Below are positions 42,420 through 50,491 of a stretch of DNA of 55,398 nucleotides, piece by piece. Position 1 is the first letter of the stretch; the number at the start of each line of letters is the position of its first letter. The notes under the pieces were generated by a model, which worked only from the letters and a program-made list of their open reading frames with translations, made no database searches and had not been told where the DNA came from. Position numbers and translations under genes: made by a program. The DNA comes from GCA-2715965 sp047608975 (GTDB lineage Bacteria > Verrucomicrobiota > Verrucomicrobiia > Limisphaerales > JAYPXF01). The stretch lies in NCBI GenBank assembly GCA_047608975.1, contig JBLFYM010000019.1, positions 1 through 55,398 on the forward strand. The letters run 5' to 3'.

Positions 42420-43238
42420 CTACGCGGCCTCGGGGAGAGTGTGCAGATGCACTTCGCGCTGCGGGAAAGGGAAGGAAAGGCCCTGCTCGTCGAAAGTCAG
42501 CTTGATACGTTCGGTGAGGTCGCATTTCGTGGTCCAGTGGTCACCCGAAGCCACCCATCCGTAGCCGCTCAGGTTGACGCTGCTGTCCCCGAGTTCGATC
42601 ACGTACACGGCCGGAGCAGGATCTTCCAGCACGCGCTCATCTGTCCTGATCGTGTCCAGCAGCACCTTCTTTGCCTTCCGCAGATCGTCGTCGTAACCGA
42701 TGCCCACGACAATCTCGATGCGGCGGGTCGAACGCGCGGAGTAGTTGACGATATTGCCGGCGGAGATGCTGCTGTTGGGCACGATGATCGTACGGTTGTC
42801 GAGAGTCTTGAAGGTGGTGGTGAACACTTCGATCTTTTCGACGATTCCGGATGTGCCCGCCGCCTCGATGTAATCGCCGGCCTTGAAGGGACGAAAAAGA
42901 ATCAGCAGAAAACCGGCGGCAAAATTGGACAACGAATTCTGGAAGGCCAGCCCGATAGCCAGCCCGGCCGCGCCGATCAGCGCCACGAAGGAAGTGGTGG
43001 CCACGCCCAGATTCTGGATCGCCGCGATCACGACGAATGACATGACGAGCGTGAAGGTGATGTTCGTCACGAATCCGGCGACCGTCGGATCCACCTTCCG
43101 TTTTTCCATCACGCCACGCACAACGCGACGCAGAAGTCCAGCAACCCACCGGCCGATTATCAGAGTCAAAATGGCTCCAAACACCCTGAGCCCATAGAGA
43201 CTCAGCCAAATCTTCATCTGTTCCAACACTTGTTCCAT
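42420..43238 (-). CDS. Small-conductance mechanosensitive channel (MscS family)
   Basis: This 272-residue membrane protein matches the small MscS/YggB type. It has three N-terminal helices (about 10-110) with the pore helix 'IGAAGLAIGLAFQNSLSNFAAGF' and the beta domain 'PFKAGDYIEAAGTSGIVEKIEVFTTTFKTLDNRTIIVPNSS'. It opens under membrane tension to release solutes during hypo-osmotic shock. The length is typical. It begins at ATG 43238 and is followed by the CBM6 gene 109 bases away. Confidence 0.93.
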   Translation of the reverse strand: MEQVLEQMKIWLSLYGLRVFGAILTLIIGRWVAGLLRRVVRGVMEKRKVDPTVAGFVTNITFTLVMSFVVIAAIQNLGVATTSFVALIGAAGLAIGLAFQNSLSNFAAGFLLILFRPFKAGDYIEAAGTSGIVEKIEVFTTTFKTLDNRTIIVPNSSISAGNIVNYSARSTRRIEIVVGIGYDDDLRKAKKVLLDTIRTDERVLEDPAPAVYVIELGDSSVNLSGYGWVASGDHWTTKCDLTERIKLTFDEQGLSFPFPQREVHLHTLPEAA

Positions 43239-43345
43239 GTTGTCATCCTACTGGCGAAGCACTAAGCGGCAACAACCCAATCGATAATCAGTCAACGGAT
43301 TGCCCACCGCCTCGCACACATTCGGGTCGGTATGATTTTTAAGAC

Positions 43346-44068
43346 TTAGTCGATCGCCTGCTCGGCCAGAGCGTCGAGTAATTGTCGGACGTCCTGGGTC
43401 AATTGAATCGGATGCCGTTTGAGTCCGCCCGAAGCGAAGTTGGCGTCCACGTCCATTCCGGGTGGGTTGAATTCAAACCACAACCGGAGTTGACCGTCGC
43501 GAAGCCCCTGATCGCGCGAGCGAGAGAGGCCGAAAATGGACATTGATTGGCCGGCGCGCAGTAGGTGATCATAGCCGGCCTCGCGCAGGGCGCGAATGAA
43601 GGCGCGCGTGGATTCAAAGTGATCGCCGCCATCCTCGCGGTAGAATTCCTCAATGGCGTCCCAGCTCCGAACGAATTCGCCCTCCAGAGGCACGCCGCGC
43701 TCGAAATAGTCGGCAAGCTTGTCGATTTCCAGCCCCGGAAATTCCTCACGCATCTTCGACGGCATGGCGCGATCTGATACCCAACGGTTAAGCAGAGCGG
43801 ACAGCGACTGGCGGTCTTCGAACTGACTGGCAAATAGCGGACGATCATCCCAGAGGAATGCAGCATGGATGAGTTGATCTCCACCCGCCTCGATCACACA
43901 TGCGCGGTCTTCTGCCCGAAAATGAAGAATGTGGTAATCGCCCCCCCGATCCTCGATTTCGGATTCGACACCCGATCGCAACACCGGCTCATGCGCGCAT
44001 AAGTCATCTCGAAGCGCCGTCAAAGTGCGGCGCAAATCGCGCGCTGAATCTTCTTCGTCAATCTTCAT
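43346..44068 (-). CDS. Hypothetical cytosolic protein
   Basis: This 240-residue protein is acidic, without signal peptide or membrane segment. Features are an N-terminal helical start (EEDSARDLRRTLTALRDDL), 'GGDYHILHFRAEDRACVIEAGGDQLIHAAF', then 'SQFEDRQSLSALLNRW' and a C-terminal 'LSRSRDQGLRDGQLRLWFEFNPP'. I do not recognise the family. Its start ATG 44068 overlaps the end of a candidate small reading frame upstream, so an mRNA link is possible. The downstream neighbour is mscS, 107 bases away. Confidence 0.6.
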   Translation of the reverse strand: MKIDEEDSARDLRRTLTALRDDLCAHEPVLRSGVESEIEDRGGDYHILHFRAEDRACVIEAGGDQLIHAAFLWDDRPLFASQFEDRQSLSALLNRWVSDRAMPSKMREEFPGLEIDKLADYFERGVPLEGEFVRSWDAIEEFYREDGGDHFESTRAFIRALREAGYDHLLRAGQSMSIFGLSRSRDQGLRDGQLRLWFEFNPPGMDVDANFASGGLKRHPIQLTQDVRQLLDALAEQAID

Positions 44069-44437
44069 TCACAAGGGGTCTCTCCAACCTTTGATACTCA
44101 CGCGAAAGATTGGCGCTGACCAAATGATCGTAATGGGGATAGCCAAAGACTTCGACCAACATTTCTCATTCGTGGATGGACCGCAGATTGAGGAACGTCC
44201 CCTCTGCCGTGCACTGAATCTGTGGGGAAATTCTCCGAGCCGGGTGTGGAATTCGGACGGGGAAGTCGTCGCAATCCCCAGAGTGCCAATGATTTTCCAA
44301 ATCAACCGTGTTTCGATCCGAGCGCGCAGCGAATAGCGGCAGGGGACAGTCGAAGTCGAAGACGCTGCCGCGAAAACGATCGACCCATGTGGAGACAAAT
44401 CTGATATTCGCGTTGACTACGACGGGATTCGCGGGTG
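44069..44437 (-). pseudogene. Candidate broken gene with an in-frame TGA
   Basis: On the minus strand a frame with coding-like codon use runs 'RFVSTWVDRFRGSVFDFDCP', then 'LENHWHSGDC', ends 'LNLRSIHE' at TGA (44166-44168) and resumes in the same frame as MLVEVFGYPHYDHLVSANLS to a stop overlapping the next gene's ATG. A single TGG-to-TGA change would explain it. The 5' limit is uncertain because it approaches the sulfatase start. No family is recognised, and it could be a chance frame. It fills the 392-base gap. Confidence 0.3.
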
Positions 44438-44460
44438 CGCTCTGTGGAAACCGATTCATC

Positions 44461-46380
44461 ATGCGAACCGAAAAAGAACTCTCTTCCCAACCGCTCCCAC
44501 GACTTGCGATTGCGCTGATGCTGCTGATTTGTGGCGTGCTTTTGACGCCGCTACAGGCGGCCGATAAACCGAACTTCGTCATCATCTTCATCGACGACAT
44601 GGGGTATGGAGACATCGGTCCGTTCGGCTCGAACCTGAACCGGACTCCCAATCTGGACCGGATGGCTGACGAGGGAATGCGACTGACCAGTTTCTATGCG
44701 GCCCCAGTTTGCTCTGCTTCCCGCGCACAGCTAATGACTGGCAGCTATGCGCCGAGGGTTTCAGTTCCTGGTGTGTTTTTCCCAGCCGGCAGACTTGGAC
44801 TGAATCCTGAGGAGCATACGGTAGCAGATTATCTTCGCGATCTCGGTTATGCGACGATGTGCGTGGGCAAATGGCATCTCGGCGATCAGCGTGAGTTTCT
44901 TCCGACGAAGCACGGATTCGATGGCTACCTCGGGATTCCCTACTCGAACGATATGCAACGGGTCGCCAAAGCAAGCGGCAAACGTGTGCATCCACTCGTT
45001 CGCGATACCGAGGTGGCTGAGCTATTGGAAGACGAACAGCAGCGGCGCGTAACGCGGGAATACACAGAGGAAGCAGTCAAATTCCTGGAAGCGAATACGA
45101 AGCAGCAGTTTTTCCTCTACCTGCCGCATACCGCGATGCACGTGCCGCTTTTCCCGCACGCTGATTTTGTGGGTCGCTCCAAGAATGGAACCTACGGCGA
45201 TTGGGTGGAGGAAGTGGATTGGAGCGTTGGGCAGATTCTGGCGGCGCTAAAGCGGTTAAAGCTGGAAGAGAATACCTTGGTGCTTTTCACCAGCGACAAC
45301 GGTCCATGGGCTTCGAAGGGCAAGGCGGGCGGTGTCTCAGGGCCGCTGCGAGGCAGCAAAGGTTGCACCCTCGAAGGGGGTGTTCGAGTGCCGACGATCG
45401 TCCGTTGGCCAGGTAAGATAGCGCCTGGCACGACGTCAGATGCGATTGCCGGAACCACCGATGTGCTGCCCACGTTTGTTTCGCTTGCAGGAGGCGCTCC
45501 GAAGAAAGATGTGAAGATTGATGGGGTTGATATCTCCAAACACCTGTTGGGTAGGTGGGCGTCATCGGGGCGCAAGGAATGGTATTACTTTCAGGGAACA
45601 CGATTGCAGGCCGTGCGTTCTGGCCCGTGGAAACTGGCCATGACTTCGCAGAGCCTGGGTATGGGTATCAAGGAAAAGGCCGCAGACCTCTCAAAGGCGG
45701 ATCGCCTCTACAATCTGGGTGAGGAAATTGGCGAGACAACCGATCGCGCGGCGGATCATCCTGAGATCGTGGCACGTCTCCGCAAACTCGGTGAACGCAT
45801 GGCAAACGATGTGGCTGAGAACAAACGACCCGCCGGTGAAGTCGAAAACCCCGTTACCTTGTATCCCACGGAACCCCGGAAAGCCCGGCCCTCGACCAAG
45901 AAAGCAAAGCCAGGAAAAGCCATCACTTGGACGAAGGCCAAGTTGGGTGATGTCTTTGCACCGTCTTCCGCACCGGCTGTTGCCGGCAAACCGTTTTTAA
46001 TCTCCTGCACGGTTGCCGGTGAGAACCCCCAGGGCGTGATCGTGGCTCATGGCGGTTCGGCGGTCGGATATTCGCTCTACACAAAGGACGGGCGGCTCAT
46101 CTTTGCTATCCGCTCAAGCTCATCCGGCGTGCAACGCGTTTCCCGGGCCTTGGGCTCAGGTCGCTGTCAGGTCAGCGCCTCGCTCTCCAAGGATGGATTG
46201 ATGACGCTTTCGGTAGATGGTTCGCACGTAAAATCTGAGCAAACCGTCGGATTGCTTAACCGCCATCCACAGGAAGATCTTTGTATCGGCCACGACAATC
46301 GCAATCCAGTTGATCCGGAGGCACCCGCCGGTTCATGGACCGGTGAATTGACGGCCATCAAGATTTCAATCGGCAAGTGA
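44461..46380 (+). CDS. Secreted sulfatase with C-terminal beta-sandwich domain
   Basis: This 639-residue protein has a signal peptide (hydrophobic residues about 15-34), then the sulfatase fold: FIDDMGYGD, catalytic CSASRAQLMTG (Cys84), VGKWHLGD, FTSDNGPWASKG and GTTDVLPT. From about residue 490 a linker rich in Lys and Pro leads to a C-terminal domain of about 130 residues (LISCTVAGENPQGVIVAHGG, LSVDGSHVK) that looks LamG/concanavalin-like. It probably binds carbohydrate (inference). Start ATG 44461 was chosen for the signal. It is followed by a strong inverted repeat and by a HpcH-type aldolase gene, 163 bases away. Confidence 0.9.
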   Translation: MRTEKELSSQPLPRLAIALMLLICGVLLTPLQAADKPNFVIIFIDDMGYGDIGPFGSNLNRTPNLDRMADEGMRLTSFYAAPVCSASRAQLMTGSYAPRVSVPGVFFPAGRLGLNPEEHTVADYLRDLGYATMCVGKWHLGDQREFLPTKHGFDGYLGIPYSNDMQRVAKASGKRVHPLVRDTEVAELLEDEQQRRVTREYTEEAVKFLEANTKQQFFLYLPHTAMHVPLFPHADFVGRSKNGTYGDWVEEVDWSVGQILAALKRLKLEENTLVLFTSDNGPWASKGKAGGVSGPLRGSKGCTLEGGVRVPTIVRWPGKIAPGTTSDAIAGTTDVLPTFVSLAGGAPKKDVKIDGVDISKHLLGRWASSGRKEWYYFQGTRLQAVRSGPWKLAMTSQSLGMGIKEKAADLSKADRLYNLGEEIGETTDRAADHPEIVARLRKLGERMANDVAENKRPAGEVENPVTLYPTEPRKARPSTKKAKPGKAITWTKAKLGDVFAPSSAPAVAGKPFLISCTVAGENPQGVIVAHGGSAVGYSLYTKDGRLIFAIRSSSSGVQRVSRALGSGRCQVSASLSKDGLMTLSVDGSHVKSEQTVGLLNRHPQEDLCIGHDNRNPVDPEAPAGSWTGELTAIKISIGK

Positions 46381-46408
46381 AACAGCAGGGTGTAGCCGAA
46401 CCCAAAAG

Positions 46409-46474
46409 GTGGCGGCGAGCGTGAGCGAGTGGTTTCCGGCGCGCCATGATCCACTTGCTCACGCTCGCCGCCAC
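46409..46474. repeat. 24-bp near-perfect inverted repeat
   Basis: Arms 46409-46432 and 46451-46474 match over 24 bases except one position that forms a G-U pair, with an 18-base loop. It lies 28 bases after the sulfatase stop. It may terminate transcription, and it resembles dispersed repeats of this bacterial group. Confidence 0.8.
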
Positions 46475-46543
46475 GGTCGATCTCCACACGCTGGTTGACG
46501 ATGACATGATGTGCCCCAAACATCCGCACACCGACTGAATCAA

Positions 46544-47347
46544 ATGCTTACCACTGCAAAACTCCTTCGAGAAAAACTCGCGTCCGACGCACCTGTGATC
46601 GGCATGATGGCCACCGATCACGCCTGGCCTTTTCTGGTCGAAATTTGTCAGCAAGGCGGCCTCGATTATCTCGTCGTTGATTCCGAACACGGTGATTTTT
46701 CAGACCAACTGGTTTCGCACATCTGCCAGGTTGGACGGCTGGCCAACTTTCCCGTGTTGGTCCGAACCATTTCATGTGAGGCGTCCGTGATTCGGCGCAC
46801 GATGGACCTCGGCCCCTGCGGGATTCTCCTGCCCTGTGTTGAGACAACAGATCAACTTGATCAGGTGCAGGAAACCGCGCTCATGCCCCCGCGTGGTCGC
46901 CGACGTCCGGGCGGGATGGGTAACTGCTGGGTGGATGATTATCATTACGAAACCTGGAAGTCGGACTTTGAAAAACATTTCATCGTCATCCCCCAGATTG
47001 AATCACAGGCGGGTGTGGACAATGCGCCATCGTTGGCAGCTCATCCGCTCGTAACCGCACTCGGACTCGGTCCCTACGATCTGTCGGCCGATCTGGGTTG
47101 CTGTTGGAATCCCGAGGACAAAGGATTTCTTAAGGCGCTGGATCAGGTGAAAGCCGCTGCGGATGCCGAAGGCAAGAAGGTGTGGGCGGGTTGCGACGGT
47201 CCGGCATTGCGGGCCAAGGGGTATTCTTTCCTGTGGATAGGAACCGAAACTTCGACGCTCTCCGGGGCGATCAGGCAGAGTGTCCAGGCAATCAAAAACT
47301 CAAACTTACACGAGTCCGATCAACTCACCGCTCCCCCACCCGCATGA
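46544..47347 (+). CDS. HpcH/HpaI aldolase family protein
   Basis: This 267-residue cytosolic enzyme resembles class II pyruvate aldolases of the HpcH/HpaI family. Signs are LDYLVVDSEHGDF, FPVLVRT, CGILLPCVET (metal-site Glu), PQIESQAGVDN and LGLGPYDLSADLG. The family cleaves 4-hydroxy-2-keto acids to pyruvate and an aldehyde, using a divalent metal. ATG 46544 begins the domain; a GTG at 46511 is an alternative. The last bases overlap the next gene's start (ATGA), so it is co-translated with the FG-GAP protein. It may act on a sugar-acid breakdown product; this is inference. Confidence 0.85.
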   Translation: MLTTAKLLREKLASDAPVIGMMATDHAWPFLVEICQQGGLDYLVVDSEHGDFSDQLVSHICQVGRLANFPVLVRTISCEASVIRRTMDLGPCGILLPCVETTDQLDQVQETALMPPRGRRRPGGMGNCWVDDYHYETWKSDFEKHFIVIPQIESQAGVDNAPSLAAHPLVTALGLGPYDLSADLGCCWNPEDKGFLKALDQVKAAADAEGKKVWAGCDGPALRAKGYSFLWIGTETSTLSGAIRQSVQAIKNSNLHESDQLTAPPPA

Positions 47348-49842
47348 TTAGAACTTCACTCCGATTCCTTGTTGTCTCCTGTTTGCTTGTTGGCAGCCCT
47401 TATCCGGGCGCGGCCGCGGACCAGTTCCGGGCGGCTATTACTGTCGAATCGGCTGTGGACCTGAACTCACCGCTTTTGATGGAGGTCGATTTTCGGAAGT
47501 TGGTAAAGAATGCCGCCGGGTCAATACGTCGAGATTCGATACGTATGCTGGCCGATAAGATTCCAGTGCCGTTCAGTGTTTCCCGGGATGTTGAAACATC
47601 CGGGAAGGCGACCATTGCCTGGCGAAGCGTTGATGCGAAGCGACGTGATTACCAATTGGAATTCGGTTTGGCTCCAACTCCGGGCCAAGTCAGAAATTCC
47701 GGGCCCATTGGTATCGGGGACACCTTTCACTTCAACCACGGCCAGCCGGGAGCCGCGAACGTCACGCCACTTCACTCGCAGTTTATCCATGTCGATTGGG
47801 ATGGGGATGGTTTGCGCGATCTGATCGGGTGGGGATATCGATTTCTTGAACATGGTCAGCCGCTTGAAAAGCGCCTGGGCAATGCGGTTTACTTTTTGAA
47901 GAACGTCGGCACGGAATCGAGTCCGCTGTTCGCCCCACGCCGACGTGTGCTGGATGATGCCGGGGCGTATCTGCGCACCGACCTTCAGCCACAGAACTGG
48001 TTTGTTGGTGATTTGGATGAGGATGGCGATCCCGACTTTTTCGGATTTGGGCCGGCATTTTGGCTGACCTGGTGGGAGAACACCGGCAAGCGCGACACAC
48101 GTGGATTGTGGCAATTGAAGCCGGGCCGGCCGTTGGTGCAGCTGTTGCAAGAATCTGAATTCCGCGCGGCAAATCCCGGTGTCCTCCGCAAACGAAATGC
48201 CTGGGCACCTCGCGGTGTGCGTCGCGTCGACTGGGAAGGTGACGGCGACCTCGATCTGATCGTCGCTTATCGCAAAGTCAGCCGCCTTCGCGTGGTGGAC
48301 ACAAGCAAAGGCGTTGCCCCATACGGCACGGCCATCATGATTTTCGATCTGTGGGAGAATCTTGGGACCGGCGAGGATAGCAAGGTCAACTACGCCCGGC
48401 CAGTCAGTCTGAAGGATCACCTGGGCATTGTCGTTCATGGTCGCGGGCACGCGAATGGTTGTCTCGAATATGCGGACTGGGATGGCGACGGTGACTACGA
48501 TCTGCTCTTTCACAGCGAAACCGACCGTCCTCTCGAAGGCGGTCGACTGATGTTCAGCGAAAATCGTGGCACTCGAACTGAGCCGCTGTTCGAAGCTCCG
48601 ATTGCAATCGACGTCCGCATGGTTGATTCTCCTTTCCTGGTGGATTGGAACAACGACGGCCGGCTTGACCTCATCTCCAACGGGGAGTTCTACGAGAACG
48701 TGAATCCCAAATCTCAGGTAACGCACTCATTGCCAGATCCGCTGGGGCTGACCCGGAATCCGCAAGCCGTGATTCCCGAGCCCATTCGTGGTCGCACAAT
48801 GCCAGGGACGCGCTTGCCGAAAATATCGACTTACCCAAAATTCGTTTCCCGCGGAACAGCGCGACAGGTGGAACCGGAGATCATGAACTACTTCACCGTG
48901 TCGGTGGATTGGGAGAACGACGGTGATCTGGATTTGGTCGGTGGTTATCGCACCGGCATTCGCTTGTTCCAAAATCGGGGAACGACACTGAAGCCGGTGT
49001 TCGACTCGCCCGTGATGCTTCGCGCCGGCGACCGGGAGATCTCCATGCCAAACTGGTTGGATCCCCAGTCCGACGATCCCTCAACTTATGGACCGCAAGG
49101 GCCAACGGAACCGATGTATGGATGGCTGTGTCCGACGGTCGGCGATTGGGATGGTGACGGGGACTTGGATATGTTCGCCACCGGCCAACGCTGGGAGACG
49201 AGGTATTTCGAAAACACCGGTACGCGCGAGCGGCCGAAATTCGCGCGCGGGCGAACGGTCGCGGCGAACGGACTGACCGATATGTTGGCGTGGCGGAGCA
49301 AGATCTCGATTGGCGATCTGGATGCGGACGGCACGATGGAACTGGTGATCCACTCTGACCGCGACAACGCCTTTCGAGTGTGTGCCCAGGCCGATCAACA
49401 ACCGGATCCATCCCGTGTGAATTTTGCGATGGGGGCATCACTGAAGCTGGAAAATGGCGATCCGATTCGGGGTTGGTATGGCGGTCAGAATAATAACAGC
49501 GACAATCACACTCTTTTGATCGATTGGGACGCCGATGGTGATCTTGATCTGATCAACGGCACGCTTTGGGCCGTGTTCTACTATGAAAACACCGGCACGA
49601 AGAAACAGGCGAAATTCAAGGCTCACGGGAAATTTCAACTAAATGGAAAAGACCTGCACGCGTTCAATCACGCGGGTTCCTTTGACGCCGCCGACTGGAA
49701 TGAGGATGGCCGGCTTGATCTCATTCTGGGAACGGAAGGCCCCTCAGATCAACCGCAGGGGGCGGTGCTACACCTGTTCGATCGGGATTATCTGGAGGGC
49801 AATCTGCCCAATGTCTCAATTGGCAAAGTAGCGAAGCAGTAA
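47344..49842 (+). CDS. Secreted FG-GAP/VCBS-type repeat protein
   Basis: This 832-residue secreted protein has a signal peptide (MIRTSLRFLVVSCLLVGSPYPGAAA), an N-terminal beta domain of about 140 residues and then about ten calcium-binding repeats. Examples are DWDGDGLRD, DLDEDGDPD, DWEGDGDLD, DWDGDGDYD, DWNNDGRLD, DWENDGDLD, DWDGDGDLD and DWNEDGRLD. This is the VCBS/FG-GAP beta-propeller pattern found in integrin-like and polysaccharide-binding proteins. The ATG at 47344 overlaps the aldolase stop by four bases. It may bind or recognise a polymer at the cell surface. The substrate is unknown. Confidence 0.88.
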   Translation: MIRTSLRFLVVSCLLVGSPYPGAAADQFRAAITVESAVDLNSPLLMEVDFRKLVKNAAGSIRRDSIRMLADKIPVPFSVSRDVETSGKATIAWRSVDAKRRDYQLEFGLAPTPGQVRNSGPIGIGDTFHFNHGQPGAANVTPLHSQFIHVDWDGDGLRDLIGWGYRFLEHGQPLEKRLGNAVYFLKNVGTESSPLFAPRRRVLDDAGAYLRTDLQPQNWFVGDLDEDGDPDFFGFGPAFWLTWWENTGKRDTRGLWQLKPGRPLVQLLQESEFRAANPGVLRKRNAWAPRGVRRVDWEGDGDLDLIVAYRKVSRLRVVDTSKGVAPYGTAIMIFDLWENLGTGEDSKVNYARPVSLKDHLGIVVHGRGHANGCLEYADWDGDGDYDLLFHSETDRPLEGGRLMFSENRGTRTEPLFEAPIAIDVRMVDSPFLVDWNNDGRLDLISNGEFYENVNPKSQVTHSLPDPLGLTRNPQAVIPEPIRGRTMPGTRLPKISTYPKFVSRGTARQVEPEIMNYFTVSVDWENDGDLDLVGGYRTGIRLFQNRGTTLKPVFDSPVMLRAGDREISMPNWLDPQSDDPSTYGPQGPTEPMYGWLCPTVGDWDGDGDLDMFATGQRWETRYFENTGTRERPKFARGRTVAANGLTDMLAWRSKISIGDLDADGTMELVIHSDRDNAFRVCAQADQQPDPSRVNFAMGASLKLENGDPIRGWYGGQNNNSDNHTLLIDWDADGDLDLINGTLWAVFYYENTGTKKQAKFKAHGKFQLNGKDLHAFNHAGSFDAADWNEDGRLDLILGTEGPSDQPQGAVLHLFDRDYLEGNLPNVSIGKVAKQ

Positions 49843-49964
49843 ATCGATTTCACTCGTTCCAAAGCCGCATCTGTGCAGTTGGGAAACGCGGCCTTGGTCG
49901 GCAAGGCAAACCCGTCACTTATCCCTTTGGGATACCGGCACAAATGACTCGGCTTCTCTTCGAC

Positions 49965-50444
49965 TTACGGACGTTTCATCTGGAACGTGCCGTGATCGAT
50001 GGCGCAGTCGTATTTTGAGAAGAACGCGTCGGGGGACGAATTTCCTTTGTATGAGTAGCTTCCGCCGTGCGCCTTACCCAGATCTTCTGAGCCTGAAAAG
50101 GTGAAGTTCGTGCCGTCTTTCTTGACCACGAGGTCCACCGCCTGACCGAAGCTCAGCACGCGCATGTAAGTGGCATGAAAGCGGGCGTGGTAGGTATCCT
50201 CATTCCGACGGGTGATGATCGCGCGCAGTCCGCCAGTGTGGGCATTGTGATCGCTCAGCCAAGAACCGGTCCAGGCGCCTTCAATGCTGTCTGGTGTGGG
50301 CGGGATTGATGCCGCCTGTTTGTAGTCGCGATTGAATGTCGAGCATCCGCTGACCAGCAGGAGCAACAGGAAACACGACAGGACACGGATTGCACGGGTG
50401 GCGGAGTCTTGGGGTGGAGCTGTCACTTTAGTCGGCGCTGGCAT
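49965..50444 (-). CDS. Small lipoprotein, hypothetical
   Basis: This 159-residue protein has a signal with lipobox VSGC (a run of Leu residues then LVSGCSTF). The mature part includes IEGAWTGSWLSDHNAHTGGL, RFHATYM, an Asp/Lys region and a Gly/Ser-rich end. ATG 50444 was chosen; the frame also reads from 50483. I do not recognise the domain; a lipocalin-like small beta-barrel is possible from the 'GxWxGSW' start. It is downstream of the TPR/barrel gene, on the same strand, 47 bases away. Confidence 0.65.
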   Translation of the reverse strand: MPAPTKVTAPPQDSATRAIRVLSCFLLLLLVSGCSTFNRDYKQAASIPPTPDSIEGAWTGSWLSDHNAHTGGLRAIITRRNEDTYHARFHATYMRVLSFGQAVDLVVKKDGTNFTFSGSEDLGKAHGGSYSYKGNSSPDAFFSKYDCAIDHGTFQMKRP

Positions 50445-50491
50445 GGAACAAAGACGATATCCGGCTGCGAGGGGTTCAAACATTTGTCGGA

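Noticed and set aside
44166..44168. Selenocysteine codon
   Set aside because: No selenocysteine insertion hairpin was recognised after the TGA and no known selenoprotein family fits; a nonsense change is simpler.
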